Origin: Litoribrevibacter albus
Lineage (GTDB): Bacteria; Pseudomonadota; Gammaproteobacteria; Pseudomonadales; Litoribrevibacteraceae
Direction of reading: 5' to 3'
DNA: 64,000 nt
NCBI RefSeq assembly: GCF_030159995.1
Contig: NZ_BSNM01000006.1
Location: forward strand, 153,775 to 217,774
Shown piece by piece: positions 23,858 through 32,857 of this stretch. Below the pieces are notes generated by a model, which was not told the origin of the DNA, ran no database searches, and worked only from the letters and a program-made list of their open reading frames with translations. Each line of letters starts with the position of its first letter. The stretch's first letter is position 1. The position numbers were made by a program, and so were the translations under genes.

Positions 23858-24709
23858 ATGCTCGTACTACTAGGTTGGCTTGTTGTAATTTGCTCCATCG
23901 GTGGCGGTTTTATTCTTGCTGGCGGTGAGTTATATGCATTATGGCATCCGCATGAACTCTTGATTATTGGTGGTGGTGCAGCAGGCGCATTTGTGGTTGC
24001 GAATACCGGGCATACAGCCAGAACAGCGTTAATGTGGTTCGGGCGTTTGATGATGCCCTCAAAAGTGAATAAAAAATATTACATGGACATCTTGAGTTTG
24101 TTGTTTGACTTATTTGCCAAGAGTCGACGTGAAGGCATGATGTCGATTGAAGCCGACTACGAAGAACCTACCAAAAGCGCTATTTTTTCTAAATACCCCT
24201 CTGTTCTGGTTAATCCGCAGATGACTACCTTTATTTGTGATTATTTGCGACTGGTTACCTCGGGCAATATGGCGTCTCACGAGTTAGATAATTTAATGGA
24301 TCTTGAAATGGATACCTTGCGCCATGAACAGGAAGCCCCAGCCATCGGGTTGGCTCGAGTCGCTGATGCCTTGCCTGGATTTGGTATCGTGGCTGCGGTT
24401 ATGGGGATTGTTTTGAGTATGGCTGCGATTGCTGAACCGCCCGAAGTATTGGGTGGAAAAGTGGCGGCGGCTCTGGTGGGTACCTTTACTGGTATCTTAT
24501 TGGCCTATGGCATCATCGGGCCGGCTAGTAACGCCATTGAAAACCGTGTTCATCAGGAGATGGATGTGTTCCAGTGCATTAAAGCGTGTATTGTCGCTTC
24601 ACAAAATGGTATGCCGCCTCAGCTGGCCGTTGAATTCGGCCGGAAAACCATTCCTACCTATTACCGTCCAACTTTCGCTGAGTTAGATAAGCGAGTAAGA
24701 AACCGTTAG
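23858..24709 (+). CDS. motA: Flagellar motor stator protein MotA
   Basis: MotA is the inner-membrane stator subunit that, with MotB, conducts ions to turn the flagellum. It has 283 residues and four transmembrane helices (about 1-20, 30-50, 165-190, 200-225). EAPAIGLARVADALPGFG and the GKVAAALVGTFTGILLAYG segment are conserved in the proton-type MotA family. ATG 23858 with TGGAG six bases upstream is the start; a TTG at 23840 lacks support. motB follows 60 bases later, with a terminator hairpin between them. Confidence 0.95.
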   Translation: MLVLLGWLVVICSIGGGFILAGGELYALWHPHELLIIGGGAAGAFVVANTGHTARTALMWFGRLMMPSKVNKKYYMDILSLLFDLFAKSRREGMMSIEADYEEPTKSAIFSKYPSVLVNPQMTTFICDYLRLVTSGNMASHELDNLMDLEMDTLRHEQEAPAIGLARVADALPGFGIVAAVMGIVLSMAAIAEPPEVLGGKVAAALVGTFTGILLAYGIIGPASNAIENRVHQEMDVFQCIKACIVASQNGMPPQLAVEFGRKTIPTYYRPTFAELDKRVRNR

Positions 24710-24717
24710 TAATCTTG

Positions 24718-24745
24718 AGCGTGCTTATGATGTTGCACGCTTTTT
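24718..24745 (+). terminator. Intrinsic terminator in the motA-motB gap
   Basis: AGCGTGC (24718-24724) pairs perfectly with GCACGCT (24735-24741) around a 10-base loop and is followed by TTTTT. It lies between two genes whose products are needed together, so read-through probably sets the motB level. Confidence 0.8.
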
Positions 24746-24769
24746 CGAATCTGTTGCAAAGGTGCCAGA

Positions 24770-25819
24770 GTGGAAGAGTTTCAACCCATTATCGTTAAAA
24801 AGTCCATCCGAAAAGAAGGGCATCATGGCGGTTCTTGGAAGGTAGCCTTTGCGGATTTTGCTGTCGCGATGATGGCGTTTTTCTTTTTAATGTGGATTTT
24901 GAACAGCACTACGGAAACCCAGAAGAAAGCCATTGAAGGCTACTTTAAAGACCCAGCAGGGGTCAGCCAAAGTGGTGGCAGTCGGTATGTGATTGATTTG
25001 GGGGGCAGTCCTCAAACCCTCGATGCCAACAATGAAACGCGCGGCTACGACAGTGATTACATTGACCCTCAAGGGGTGATGTCTGCTGCGGATATTGAAA
25101 CGCTGGCGGAAAAAATTGAACGTGAGCGTCTCAAAGATCTGATGCAGGAATTAACGCAAAAAATCGAAGAAAGTGAAACCATGCGTCCGTTTAAGAACCA
25201 GTTGGTGCTTGATATCACCAAGGAAGGTTTGAGGATTCAGATCATTGATCAAACCAAGCGACCTATGTTTGATCCCGGTGGTGCCCGCCTTAAATATTAC
25301 ACGCGGGATATTCTGCTTGAATTGGGTAATTTCTTGTCGCAAGTGCCTAATAAGGTGAAACTCACCGGTCATACCGACTCCGCAAAATACGCCGACGATG
25401 ATGACTTTGGCAACTGGGAGTTGTCTTCCAATCGAGCCAATGCCGCGAGAAGAACCTTGATTGAAGGTGGTATGCCAGCGGCCAAAGTGGCTGAAGTGGT
25501 GGGCTTGGCGGATACCGTGTTATTTGATGAGAAGCGTCCGTTTGATCCGGTGAATCGCCGAATCGCGATGATTGTTTTGAATAAGAAATCAGCGGAGCAA
25601 ATTCGTACGAACGCTGGTGGTAAGGTTCAGAATAATGAGCCTAAGGTTATTGAGCCGGTAAGGCCTCGTTCCCAACCTTTCACAAAGTCTGAAATGCAAG
25701 AAGCGACTAAGAAACTGTCAGATGACTTGGGTAACATTAAGCCCGATGAGTTACCGTCTCCTGATCGTTTTAAAGAAGCTGAAGACAATGAACAAATCTG
25801 GAATCTGGATGATTTCTAA
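24770..25819 (+). CDS. motB: Flagellar motor stator protein MotB
   Basis: MotB is the peptidoglycan-anchored stator subunit. It has 349 residues: a cytoplasmic start, one transmembrane helix (about 28-48) with the ion-carrying Asp in AFADFAVAMMAFFFLMWIL, a plug/linker, and an OmpA-like peptidoglycan-binding domain (about 160-290) with LTGHTDSAKY and NRRIAMIVL. The start is GTG 24770 with AGGTG eight bases upstream. The Asp-Phe-Ala-Val pattern fits the proton-driven MotB rather than the sodium-driven PomB. The last codons take part in an 18-bp inverted repeat shared with the convergent rsgA end. Confidence 0.95.
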   Translation: MEEFQPIIVKKSIRKEGHHGGSWKVAFADFAVAMMAFFFLMWILNSTTETQKKAIEGYFKDPAGVSQSGGSRYVIDLGGSPQTLDANNETRGYDSDYIDPQGVMSAADIETLAEKIERERLKDLMQELTQKIEESETMRPFKNQLVLDITKEGLRIQIIDQTKRPMFDPGGARLKYYTRDILLELGNFLSQVPNKVKLTGHTDSAKYADDDDFGNWELSSNRANAARRTLIEGGMPAAKVAEVVGLADTVLFDEKRPFDPVNRRIAMIVLNKKSAEQIRTNAGGKVQNNEPKVIEPVRPRSQPFTKSEMQEATKKLSDDLGNIKPDELPSPDRFKEAEDNEQIWNLDDF

Positions 25820-25844
25820 GTGAAACTAGAAATCATCCAGATTC
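25801..25844. repeat. Perfect 18-bp inverted repeat between motB and rsgA
   Basis: GAATCTGGATGATTTCTA (25801-25818) and its exact reverse complement (25827-25844) enclose an 8-base loop. The left arm contains the last five motB codons and most of its stop. The right arm ends one base before the rsgA stop codon. The plus-strand side is followed by a T-rich tract (TCTATTCTTCTTCT). It likely acts as a shared 3'-end hairpin for the convergent transcripts. Confidence 0.85.
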
Positions 25845-25845
25845 T

Positions 25846-26877
25846 CTATTCTTCTTCTAATGAATCAATGATGCGCCACAAGCTGGTGTAGCGTTCTTCC
25901 GAAATCGCTCCACTGTCATAGGCTTCACGAATGGCGCATTGTGGCTCCGACTCGTGATTGCAGTTCCTGAACTTACAATTGCCAATGAAAGGGTGCAGTT
26001 CTTTAAACCCTTCCAAAATGGTGTCCTTGTCTAAGTTCGTGAGCGACAGCTCGCGAATTCCCGGTGAGTCGATTAAATCGCCGCCGGTAGGGAAGTGGTA
26101 TAGACGAGCGGTCGTGGTGGTGTGTTTACCTTTTCTGGATGTTTCGGAGAGTTCTCCGGTCTGAATGTCAGAACCAGGCAGGAGTACATTGATGAGCGAT
26201 GATTTCCCCACCCCTGACTGTCCTACGAATACGCTTGTCTTGTCTTTAAGGGAACTATAAAGGTCGTTTAATCCCGCTTCTGTTTGGCTGGATGCGGTAA
26301 TGACCTTATATCCAAGACTGGTGTATAGCTGGTTTAGTCGTTCCAGTCGCTCTTTGTACGGGCTGCTTTCAAATAAGTCGGCTTTGTTGATCACCAGGAT
26401 AGGCTCAATGGCCCAGTATTCGGCGGCAATAAAGTAGCGATCGACTAACCCTTGGTGGGGTTCGGGTTCCGGGGCAATCACAACCATCATCTGGTCGATG
26501 TTGGCCGCAATCAGTTTCATTTCGCCTCGGAAGCCTGGGCGAGATAGCTGATTCTGACGTTCGTTAACGGCAACAATCACGCCCATGTCGTCCTGACCTT
26601 GTCGCCAGGTGACGAGATCTCCAGTAACAATGTCGCCTAGATTGCTGCGCTTGTGACAGCGAATGATCTCTGGTTGAGTGTGGTCGTAGGGAAAGGCTTC
26701 AACATCAACCTGCACGCCAAAATGCGACACCACTCGACCGGTTTGTTCGGTTCCTAAATCGCTCTCATTTAAAGCTTGCTCTACTTTAGCATCCCGTTGC
26801 TCGGCACGTTTGGTGCGTTCGTCCTGGATTTTCTTGATTCGCCAGGATTGTTGGCGAGTGAGCTTGCGTTTAGCCAT
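25846..26877 (-). CDS. rsgA: Ribosome small-subunit biogenesis GTPase RsgA
   Basis: This circularly permuted GTPase checks late 30S maturation. It has 343 residues: a basic N-terminus (MAKRKLTRQQSWRIKKIQ), an OB fold (about 45-110), and a permuted GTPase domain with NKAD (G4), then GQSGVGKSSLINVLL (G1), DSPGIREL (G3), and a C-terminal zinc knuckle C-x4-C...H (NCKFRNCNHESEPQC). The order G4-G5-G1-G2-G3 is typical of YjeQ/RsgA. It is next to orn and motB as in pseudomonads. Confidence 0.96.
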   Translation of the reverse strand: MAKRKLTRQQSWRIKKIQDERTKRAEQRDAKVEQALNESDLGTEQTGRVVSHFGVQVDVEAFPYDHTQPEIIRCHKRSNLGDIVTGDLVTWRQGQDDMGVIVAVNERQNQLSRPGFRGEMKLIAANIDQMMVVIAPEPEPHQGLVDRYFIAAEYWAIEPILVINKADLFESSPYKERLERLNQLYTSLGYKVITASSQTEAGLNDLYSSLKDKTSVFVGQSGVGKSSLINVLLPGSDIQTGELSETSRKGKHTTTTARLYHFPTGGDLIDSPGIRELSLTNLDKDTILEGFKELHPFIGNCKFRNCNHESEPQCAIREAYDSGAISEERYTSLWRIIDSLEEE

Positions 26878-27052
26878 AAAAGAGATAACACCTTTGTTCT
26901 CGTTCGTGTTTTTCAGGAATCTTGTGTGATGCCGTTCGAATAGATGGCAGGATTGCGATCTGTCTACTAAAAGTCAAATGAATTTGAGGCTCGTCTATCT
27001 TGATTCTAGTTGCTAGAATTGAAAAATGATTGAGTTAACAGGTAATTTGGGA
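26878..27052. other. rsgA-orn divergent gap with a short palindrome
   Basis: The 175-bp gap contains both promoters. ATTCTAG (27003-27009), TTG, CTAGAAT (27013-27019) is a perfect 7-bp palindrome about 34 bases before the orn start and could be an operator or part of a -10 region. No strong -35/-10 pair was identified. Confidence 0.35.
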
Positions 27053-27598
27053 ATGGCAGATAACAGTAATTTGGTTTGGATTGATATGGAAATGACCGGA
27101 TTGGATCCAGACTCGGATCGTATTTTGGAAATTGCCACCATAGTTACCGATTCTAACTTGAATTTGATTGCAGAAGGGCCTGTGCTTGCAGTGCATCAAC
27201 CGGACGATGTTCTTGATGCAATGGATGACTGGTGCACTAAAACGCATGGCGATAGTGGCCTGACGGATCGTGTTAAGAAAAGTACGATTTCGGTTGAGGA
27301 AGCGGAGCGTCAAACGCTGGAGTTTCTTGCTCTGCATGTTGTTGAAGGTGAATCACCTTTGTGCGGCAACAGCGTCGGTCAGGATCGTCGTTTTATGTAC
27401 CGATACATGCCTAAGCTGGAATCCTACCTGCATTACCGCATCATTGACGTGAGTACTCTGAAAGAATTAGCGAAGCGTTGGAACCCTGATGCACTTAATG
27501 GCTTTAATAAAGCCGGTACTCATAAAGCGTTGGATGACATTCGTGAGTCCATTGCCGAACTAGAGCACTATCGTAAGACCTTCCTTTCTATCAGTTAA
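27053..27598 (+). CDS. orn: Oligoribonuclease
   Basis: This DEDDh 3'-5' exonuclease degrades dinucleotides, including pGpG from c-di-GMP turnover. It has 181 residues from [19 protein letters not shown]. DEDDh residues are visible in WIDMEMTG (first D and E), [11 protein letters not shown] (D), and [13 protein letters not shown] (H and D). The start at 27053 aligns with E. coli Orn; an upstream in-frame ATG at 27026 would add nine unrelated residues. It converges on queG, 29 bases away. With several c-di-GMP proteins in the same window, its pGpG role matters for signalling. Confidence 0.96.
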   Translation: MADNSNLVWIDMEMTGLDPDSDRILEIATIVTDSNLNLIAEGPVLAVHQPDDVLDAMDDWCTKTHGDSGLTDRVKKSTISVEEAERQTLEFLALHVVEGESPLCGNSVGQDRRFMYRYMPKLESYLHYRIIDVSTLKELAKRWNPDALNGFNKAGTHKALDDIRESIAELEHYRKTFLSIS

Positions 27599-27626
27599 TT
27601 TAAGTCTTCTGATGGCACAGCGTTGA

Positions 27627-28754
27627 TTATTCTTGTTTGAGTGTAATCAGCTGTGCTTTGGTGGTCTGTTGCTGGATCGCCCACTCGATATGAGGGGCGA
27701 CCATCTCTGACGACTGATCAAGTTTTTCTTTTAATGTATCTAATATCTTTGTTTGTGCTGGTGCGTTACCTAGTGCAATTGCAATGTTGCGTTGCCATTT
27801 TTGATAGCCTGCCCGGCGGATAGGTGAGCCTTCCGTGTTCTTCAAAAACTCATCTTCGGTCCACAGGAAAAGTTCAAGCAATTCGATGTTGTCCAGTTGA
27901 TGTCTGGGAGCAAAGTCCTGTTCGCTGGATTCTTGAGTGAATTTGTTCCAAGGGCAGACCATTTGGCAATCATCGCAGCCATAGATACGGTTGCCCATTA
28001 ATGGTCGCAGCTCTTCATCAATGATTCCGTCATACTCAATGGTTAAGTACGAAATACATTTTCTGGCATCCAACACATGAGGGGCTACAAATGCATTGGT
28101 GGGACAAAGGTCGAGGCAAGAAGAACAGCTGCCACAATGCATGGTTTCCTGAGGCGGATCGACAGGCAGAGGTAAGTTGGTGAATAACTCGCCGAGAAAG
28201 AAGTAAGAACCCGCTTTCGCATTGATCAGCATGGTGTTTTTACCGATCCAGCCCATGCCTGCGTTTTCTGCAATGCCTCGTTCAAGCACCGGTGCACTAT
28301 CTACAAAGGCACGAAACCCGTGGGACTCTGCGTATTGTGTGACCTCTTTTCCCAGTTGGGTTAAACGTTTGCGCATGAGTTTGTGGTAATCCCGTCCTAA
28401 TGCGTAACGTGAGACATAAGCTTTGCTGGGTTGCTCCAGAATCTCAGTGGCCTGGGTTTGATTCTGCATGTATTCGAGACGAACACTGATGATTCGTAAC
28501 GTGCCTTCCTGGAGGTGTTCCGGGTGTGCCCTGAGTTCTCTGTGATTTTCCATCCAGCCCATGTCACCATGAAACTTACTGGCGAGCCAGTTTTTTAAAT
28601 GTTCAGAGTGTTTGGATACATCGGTTGAGGTGATGCGAACGTCCTGAAATCCCAGTTCCGTACCGAGTTGTTTGATTCGGTTGGCCAGTTCTCGCATTGA
28701 ATGTGAAGGAGTAGGGGTATCTGAAGGCATCTGATCAGTGAAAATTCTGCTCAT
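27627..28754 (-). CDS. queG: Epoxyqueuosine reductase QueG
   Basis: This cobalamin and Fe-S enzyme performs the last step of queuosine synthesis in tRNA. It has 375 residues. Two 4Fe-4S clusters are indicated by CGSCSSCLDLCP and CDDCQMVCPWN, with a further Cys in ARKCISYLTIEYDG. DYHKLMRKRL and GWIGKNTMLI are family blocks. A C-terminal HEAT-like region follows. It starts divergently from tsaE, with 56 bases between. In P. aeruginosa the nnr gene lies between queG and tsaE; it is absent here. Confidence 0.95.
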   Translation of the reverse strand: MSRIFTDQMPSDTPTPSHSMRELANRIKQLGTELGFQDVRITSTDVSKHSEHLKNWLASKFHGDMGWMENHRELRAHPEHLQEGTLRIISVRLEYMQNQTQATEILEQPSKAYVSRYALGRDYHKLMRKRLTQLGKEVTQYAESHGFRAFVDSAPVLERGIAENAGMGWIGKNTMLINAKAGSYFFLGELFTNLPLPVDPPQETMHCGSCSSCLDLCPTNAFVAPHVLDARKCISYLTIEYDGIIDEELRPLMGNRIYGCDDCQMVCPWNKFTQESSEQDFAPRHQLDNIELLELFLWTEDEFLKNTEGSPIRRAGYQKWQRNIAIALGNAPAQTKILDTLKEKLDQSSEMVAPHIEWAIQQQTTKAQLITLKQE

Positions 28755-28810
28755 CTTGAGTAGACTGTGTATTTTGCACCAATCTGGTTGAGAACAAAAC
28801 AGAAACTCCT

Positions 28811-29290
28811 ATGTTATTTAGTCGCTATTTAGACAACGAAACGGAAACGCTTTGGTTAGCAGGACAGTTTGCCACTGTCTTGAAGGGGACAGGTGTTGTT
28901 TATTTACACGGGCACCTGGGAGCAGGCAAGACCACCTTTTGTCGCGGTGTGCTGTCTGCGTATGGACATTCTGGCGCAGTAAAGAGTCCTACTTATACCT
29001 TGGTGGAGCCGTACAAAGTGGGTGGTTATCAGGTCTACCACTTTGACCTGTATCGTTTGTCAGACCCGGAAGAATTGGAATACATGGGAATACGTGACTA
29101 TTTCGAGGATCAAGCCTTGTGTTTGGTGGAGTGGCCGTCTCAGGGAGAAGGTGTCTTGCCTGATCCAGATTTGCACGTTCGTCTACAGGCTGACGAAGGC
29201 GGACGTTTTCTTGAAATAGAATCTAGTTCTGACTATGGGCGAAACGTGTTGGTGGATCTGGAAAACTTTTTAAGTGAGACGCAAGAATAA
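28811..29290 (+). CDS. tsaE: tRNA threonylcarbamoyladenosine biosynthesis ATPase TsaE
   Basis: TsaE is needed with TsaB and TsaD to make t6A37 in ANN-decoding tRNAs. It has 159 residues, with a P-loop in GHLGAGKTTFCRG (about 35-47), SPTYTLVEPY, and the Walker B-like region FDLYRLSDPEELEYMG followed by LVEWPSQG. It is first in a co-directional run tsaE-amiB-mutL-miaA-hfq-hflX-hflKC, the classic gammaproteobacterial order. No strong ribosome site precedes ATG 28811. Confidence 0.94.
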   Translation: MLFSRYLDNETETLWLAGQFATVLKGTGVVYLHGHLGAGKTTFCRGVLSAYGHSGAVKSPTYTLVEPYKVGGYQVYHFDLYRLSDPEELEYMGIRDYFEDQALCLVEWPSQGEGVLPDPDLHVRLQADEGGRFLEIESSSDYGRNVLVDLENFLSETQE

Positions 29291-29297
29291 GGATCGT

Positions 29298-30737
29298 ATG
29301 TTGTTATCACGCTTCATTATCGCGTTATATTTGCTGTTCTCTGTGTGTCTTAGTGTACAGGCGGAGGAGAAGGTAAAAAGTATTCGTGTCTGGAAGGCGC
29401 CTGAATATACTCGGGTGGTATTTGATCTGACCGGAGCGGTGGATCATCAGGTGTTCATGTTAAAGGGGCCTGATCGTTTGGTGCTTGATCTATCGAATAC
29501 CGTCACGCCAAAATCTTTATCCAATCTGGATTTTTCCGGCAGTCCAATCAATGGTATTCGCCACGCAAAGCGCGCTCAAGGTGATGTTCGCTTCGTGCTT
29601 GACCTGAAAGAATCCGTTAAACCCAAGAGCTTTTTATTAAAACCAAATGATCATTATGGGGATCGTTTGGTGGTGGATGTCTACCCATACAGTAAGTCCG
29701 CGCCTCAACGTGAGGTTGTTCAAAGTGCCAAGTCTATTGTCGCCAACGGGAAACGAGACATTATCGTGACGATTGATGCGGGGCACGGTGGTGAGGATCC
29801 GGGGGCCATTGGTCCAGGTCGTTTAATGGAGAAAAATGTCGTTCTCTCGATTGCTCAGGAATTGAAACGCGAAATCGATGCGCTTGATGGCTTTAAAGCC
29901 CAATTGACGCGAGAAGGTGATTATTACATCAGTCTGCGTGGGCGTACGCGCTTGGCTCGGAAGCAAAAGGCAGACTTGTTTGTTTCTATTCATGCGGATG
30001 CCTTCCATAAAAAATCTGCACGCGGTGCTTCGGTGTGGGCGTTATCCGAACGTGGTGCAACCAGTGAAATGGGTCGCTGGTTGGCGCAAAAAGAAAACGA
30101 CGCTGACTTAATTGGTGGTGTGGGGAATGTGTCGTTGGACGATAAATCTGATGTGCTTAAAGAAGTGTTGCTCGATCTATCAATGACCAGCAGTCTTAAA
30201 TCCAGTTTGGATGTGGGTAGCTTGGTGTTGGGTGAAATGGGGCAAGTGGCCAAACTTCATAAAAAGCATGTGGAGCAAGCCGGTTTCGTGGTGTTGAAGT
30301 CGCCGGACATTCCTTCCATTCTGGTTGAAACGGGGTTTATTTCGAATCCTACGGAAGCCAAGAACTTGGGTAGTCTTAATTATCGTAAGAAAATGGCTAA
30401 GCGTTTGGCACAGGGCGTGAAGCGGTACTTCAATGATAAACCGCCGGTAGGAACCTACCTGGCGTGGGTGAAAGCGGGACGTCCATCGTTAGAAAAAACG
30501 CAGGCTTCGAGTGGTTTACGCCTTGAAAATGCCAAGAGCCAGACAATTTCCCGTGCGCCTTCGCCTACCCAAAGCACTGGTGCTGTTACCAAGTATAAGG
30601 TGCAGCATGGAGATAGCTTGAGTCGTGTGGCTCGTAAGTTCAGTGTGACGGTTAATGAGCTTAAAGAAATTAATGGCCTTAAAAGCAGTATTATCCATGT
30701 GGGACAAACATTAAAAGTGCCTGGTGGTAAGTCGTAG
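29298..30737 (+). CDS. amiB: N-acetylmuramoyl-L-alanine amidase AmiB/AmiC type
   Basis: This periplasmic zinc amidase splits septal peptidoglycan during cell separation. It has 479 residues: a signal peptide (MLLSRFIIALYLLFSVCLSVQA, cut near 22), an AMIN domain (about 25-125) for septal targeting, an Amidase_3 domain (about 155-385) with zinc ligands in TIDAGHGGEDPGAIG and SIHADAF and catalytic Glu in VETGFISNP, then a LysM domain (about 430-475) with YKVQHGDSLSRVARKF. The start ATG 29298 has AAGGAT upstream, giving the signal peptide directly; an earlier in-frame GTG would prefix it with eight polar residues. It starts 7 bases after tsaE. Confidence 0.95.
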   Translation: MLLSRFIIALYLLFSVCLSVQAEEKVKSIRVWKAPEYTRVVFDLTGAVDHQVFMLKGPDRLVLDLSNTVTPKSLSNLDFSGSPINGIRHAKRAQGDVRFVLDLKESVKPKSFLLKPNDHYGDRLVVDVYPYSKSAPQREVVQSAKSIVANGKRDIIVTIDAGHGGEDPGAIGPGRLMEKNVVLSIAQELKREIDALDGFKAQLTREGDYYISLRGRTRLARKQKADLFVSIHADAFHKKSARGASVWALSERGATSEMGRWLAQKENDADLIGGVGNVSLDDKSDVLKEVLLDLSMTSSLKSSLDVGSLVLGEMGQVAKLHKKHVEQAGFVVLKSPDIPSILVETGFISNPTEAKNLGSLNYRKKMAKRLAQGVKRYFNDKPPVGTYLAWVKAGRPSLEKTQASSGLRLENAKSQTISRAPSPTQSTGAVTKYKVQHGDSLSRVARKFSVTVNELKEINGLKSSIIHVGQTLKVPGGKS

Positions 30738-30792
30738 ACTTCCATTTAAACGGATTCCATTTCATATTCTTTTGTCTATAAAGTAATCATTC

Positions 30793-32727
30793 ATGACACG
30801 TATTCATCAGCTTTCTCCAAGATTATCGAATCAGATCGCCGCAGGTGAAGTGGTAGAGCGCCCTTCATCGGTGGTAAAAGAGTTGTTAGAAAATAGCCTG
30901 GATGCAGGCGCTAAGCGTGTGGATATCGATGTCGAGCAAGGCGGTGTAAAGCTGATTCGCATTCGTGATGATGGGCAGGGGATTGTAAAAGACGATCTGG
31001 CGTTGGCATTGTCCCGTCATGCCACCAGTAAGATTATCGAGTTAGATGACTTGGAAGCGGTAGGAACTTTGGGGTTCCGAGGCGAGGCGCTTGCAAGTAT
31101 CAGTTCCGTCTCCCGGTTAACGCTAAGTTCTCGTCATGTTGAGAGTGATCAAGGCTGGCAGGTGTCTGTCGAAGGGCAAGAAATGACAGCAACGGTCAAG
31201 CCGGCCGCTCACAACGTGGGAACAACTCTTGAGGTGCGGGACCTGTTTTTCAATACGCCGGCACGTCGTAAGTTTCTTCGCAAGGAAAAGACCGAGTTTG
31301 GCCATTTGGAAGAAGTGGTTAAGCGAATTGCTTTAAGCCGGTTTGATATTGGTATTTCTCTTAAACACAATCAGAGAATTATTCATAACTTCCGGCCGGC
31401 CACGACTGAGCAAGAGCAGGCTCGTCGAGTGACTTCTGTTTGTGGCCCCAACTTTATTCAGAATGCTGTGACGGTCAATGTTGAGGTTGGGGAATTAAAA
31501 CTTTGGGGATGGGTAGGGTTACCTACCTTCTCGCGGAGTCAGGCTGATTTACAGTATTTCTTTGTGAATGGTCGGGTGATTCGGGATAAGTTGGTGGCGC
31601 ACGCAATTCGTCAGGCGTATCGTGATGTTCTTTATCATGGTCGGCACCCTGCGTTTGTTTTGTACTTGGAATTAGATCCTGCAACCGTGGATGTAAATGT
31701 ACATCCAACCAAACATGAAGTGCGTTTCCGTGATTCTCGCATGGTACATGATTTCTTATTCCGTAGTTTGCATCGTGCGTTGGCAGAGGTAACGCCGGAT
31801 ATGCAGAAGCCAACAGCGTCTACGGAATCGTTAGGTGTTGAGTCGGTTTCTTTGCAGTCGCCTCAAAGTATGCCGGTGTCAGGGCAGGCTGCCGGTGTGT
31901 TTGGCGGGCAAAACGCGATGAACTTTAATAGCGCTCCTTCGCACGGAGAAGTTCGGGAACACATGCAGGTGTATGGCGACTTACATCAGTCTTCTGCACA
32001 GATGGAGAGTGCTCCGCCGTTTTCTATGGATGAAGGAAATGACATTCGCTCTGAAGGCTCTGGTTTCTCCGGCACCTTTAATCGGGGAACTGTTGACCAA
32101 GGCTCTGTATCGAGGCCTGCTTTGCCTGAGTCCGATCAAGATGTGCCGCCCTTGGGCTTTGCTGTGGCACAGTTGCACGGTATTTACATCCTTGCTCAAA
32201 ATAAAGAGGGGATGGTGATAGTGGATATGCATGCGGCTCATGAGCGTATTACCTATGAACGCATGAAATTGGCTTATCAGGAACAAGGTATTCAGGCTCA
32301 ACCGCTATTGGTGCCAATTTCTATGGCGGTCAGTACCAAAGAAGCGGATTGTGCAGAGCAAAATGAAGCCGTGTTTCAGTCATTTGGTTTGTCTCTGGAA
32401 CGAATTGGGCCTGAAACTTTGGTCATTCGACAGGTCCCGGTTTTGTTAAGAAATGCAAAAATTGATCAATTGGTTAGAGATGTGTTGTCGGATGTGATTG
32501 AATACGGAATTAGTGATAGAATGGCCGCCCAAGCTAATGAGGTGTTGGCAACCATGGCTTGTCATGGTGCCGTTCGAGCCAATCGACAATTGACGATTCC
32601 TGAAATGAATGCGCTTTTGCGTGATATGGAAGCCACTGAACGAAGCGGTCAGTGTAATCACGGTCGACCAACCTGGACCAGTCTATCAATGTCTGAACTT
32701 GATAAGCTATTCTTGCGTGGCCGTTAG
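30793..32727 (+). CDS. mutL: DNA mismatch repair protein MutL, endonuclease type
   Basis: MutL links mismatch recognition by MutS to strand removal. It has 644 residues. The N-terminal GHKL ATPase has NSLDAGA, DDGQGI and GFRGEAL. A variable linker (about 335-455) follows, then the dimerisation domain. This domain carries [12 protein letters not shown], close to the endonuclease motif DQHA(x)2E(x)4E with Met for Gln, plus ACHGAVRA and the CNHGRPT motif. E. coli MutL lacks these, so this MutL is probably a nicking enzyme for MutH-independent repair. It is part of the tsaE-to-hflC run. Confidence 0.95.
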   Translation: MTRIHQLSPRLSNQIAAGEVVERPSSVVKELLENSLDAGAKRVDIDVEQGGVKLIRIRDDGQGIVKDDLALALSRHATSKIIELDDLEAVGTLGFRGEALASISSVSRLTLSSRHVESDQGWQVSVEGQEMTATVKPAAHNVGTTLEVRDLFFNTPARRKFLRKEKTEFGHLEEVVKRIALSRFDIGISLKHNQRIIHNFRPATTEQEQARRVTSVCGPNFIQNAVTVNVEVGELKLWGWVGLPTFSRSQADLQYFFVNGRVIRDKLVAHAIRQAYRDVLYHGRHPAFVLYLELDPATVDVNVHPTKHEVRFRDSRMVHDFLFRSLHRALAEVTPDMQKPTASTESLGVESVSLQSPQSMPVSGQAAGVFGGQNAMNFNSAPSHGEVREHMQVYGDLHQSSAQMESAPPFSMDEGNDIRSEGSGFSGTFNRGTVDQGSVSRPALPESDQDVPPLGFAVAQLHGIYILAQNKEGMVIVDMHAAHERITYERMKLAYQEQGIQAQPLLVPISMAVSTKEADCAEQNEAVFQSFGLSLERIGPETLVIRQVPVLLRNAKIDQLVRDVLSDVIEYGISDRMAAQANEVLATMACHGAVRANRQLTIPEMNALLRDMEATERSGQCNHGRPTWTSLSMSELDKLFLRGR

Positions 32728-32857
32728 TATTCAGAAAATTTCACTGTCAGTATTGGGCTTAGACTCAAGTCGAATGGTATTTAGGCTGTCAGTCATTAGT
32801 ATGTTTATTCAAACAAATATCGATTTAATGATCGATAGTGTGATAGGTGTTTGTTAA

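Noticed and set aside
30455..30745. Long minus-strand open frames opposite amiB, rnr, dnaB and clpB
   Set aside because: They lie entirely opposite well supported genes, lack ribosome sites, and read as low-complexity or arginine-rich shadows.
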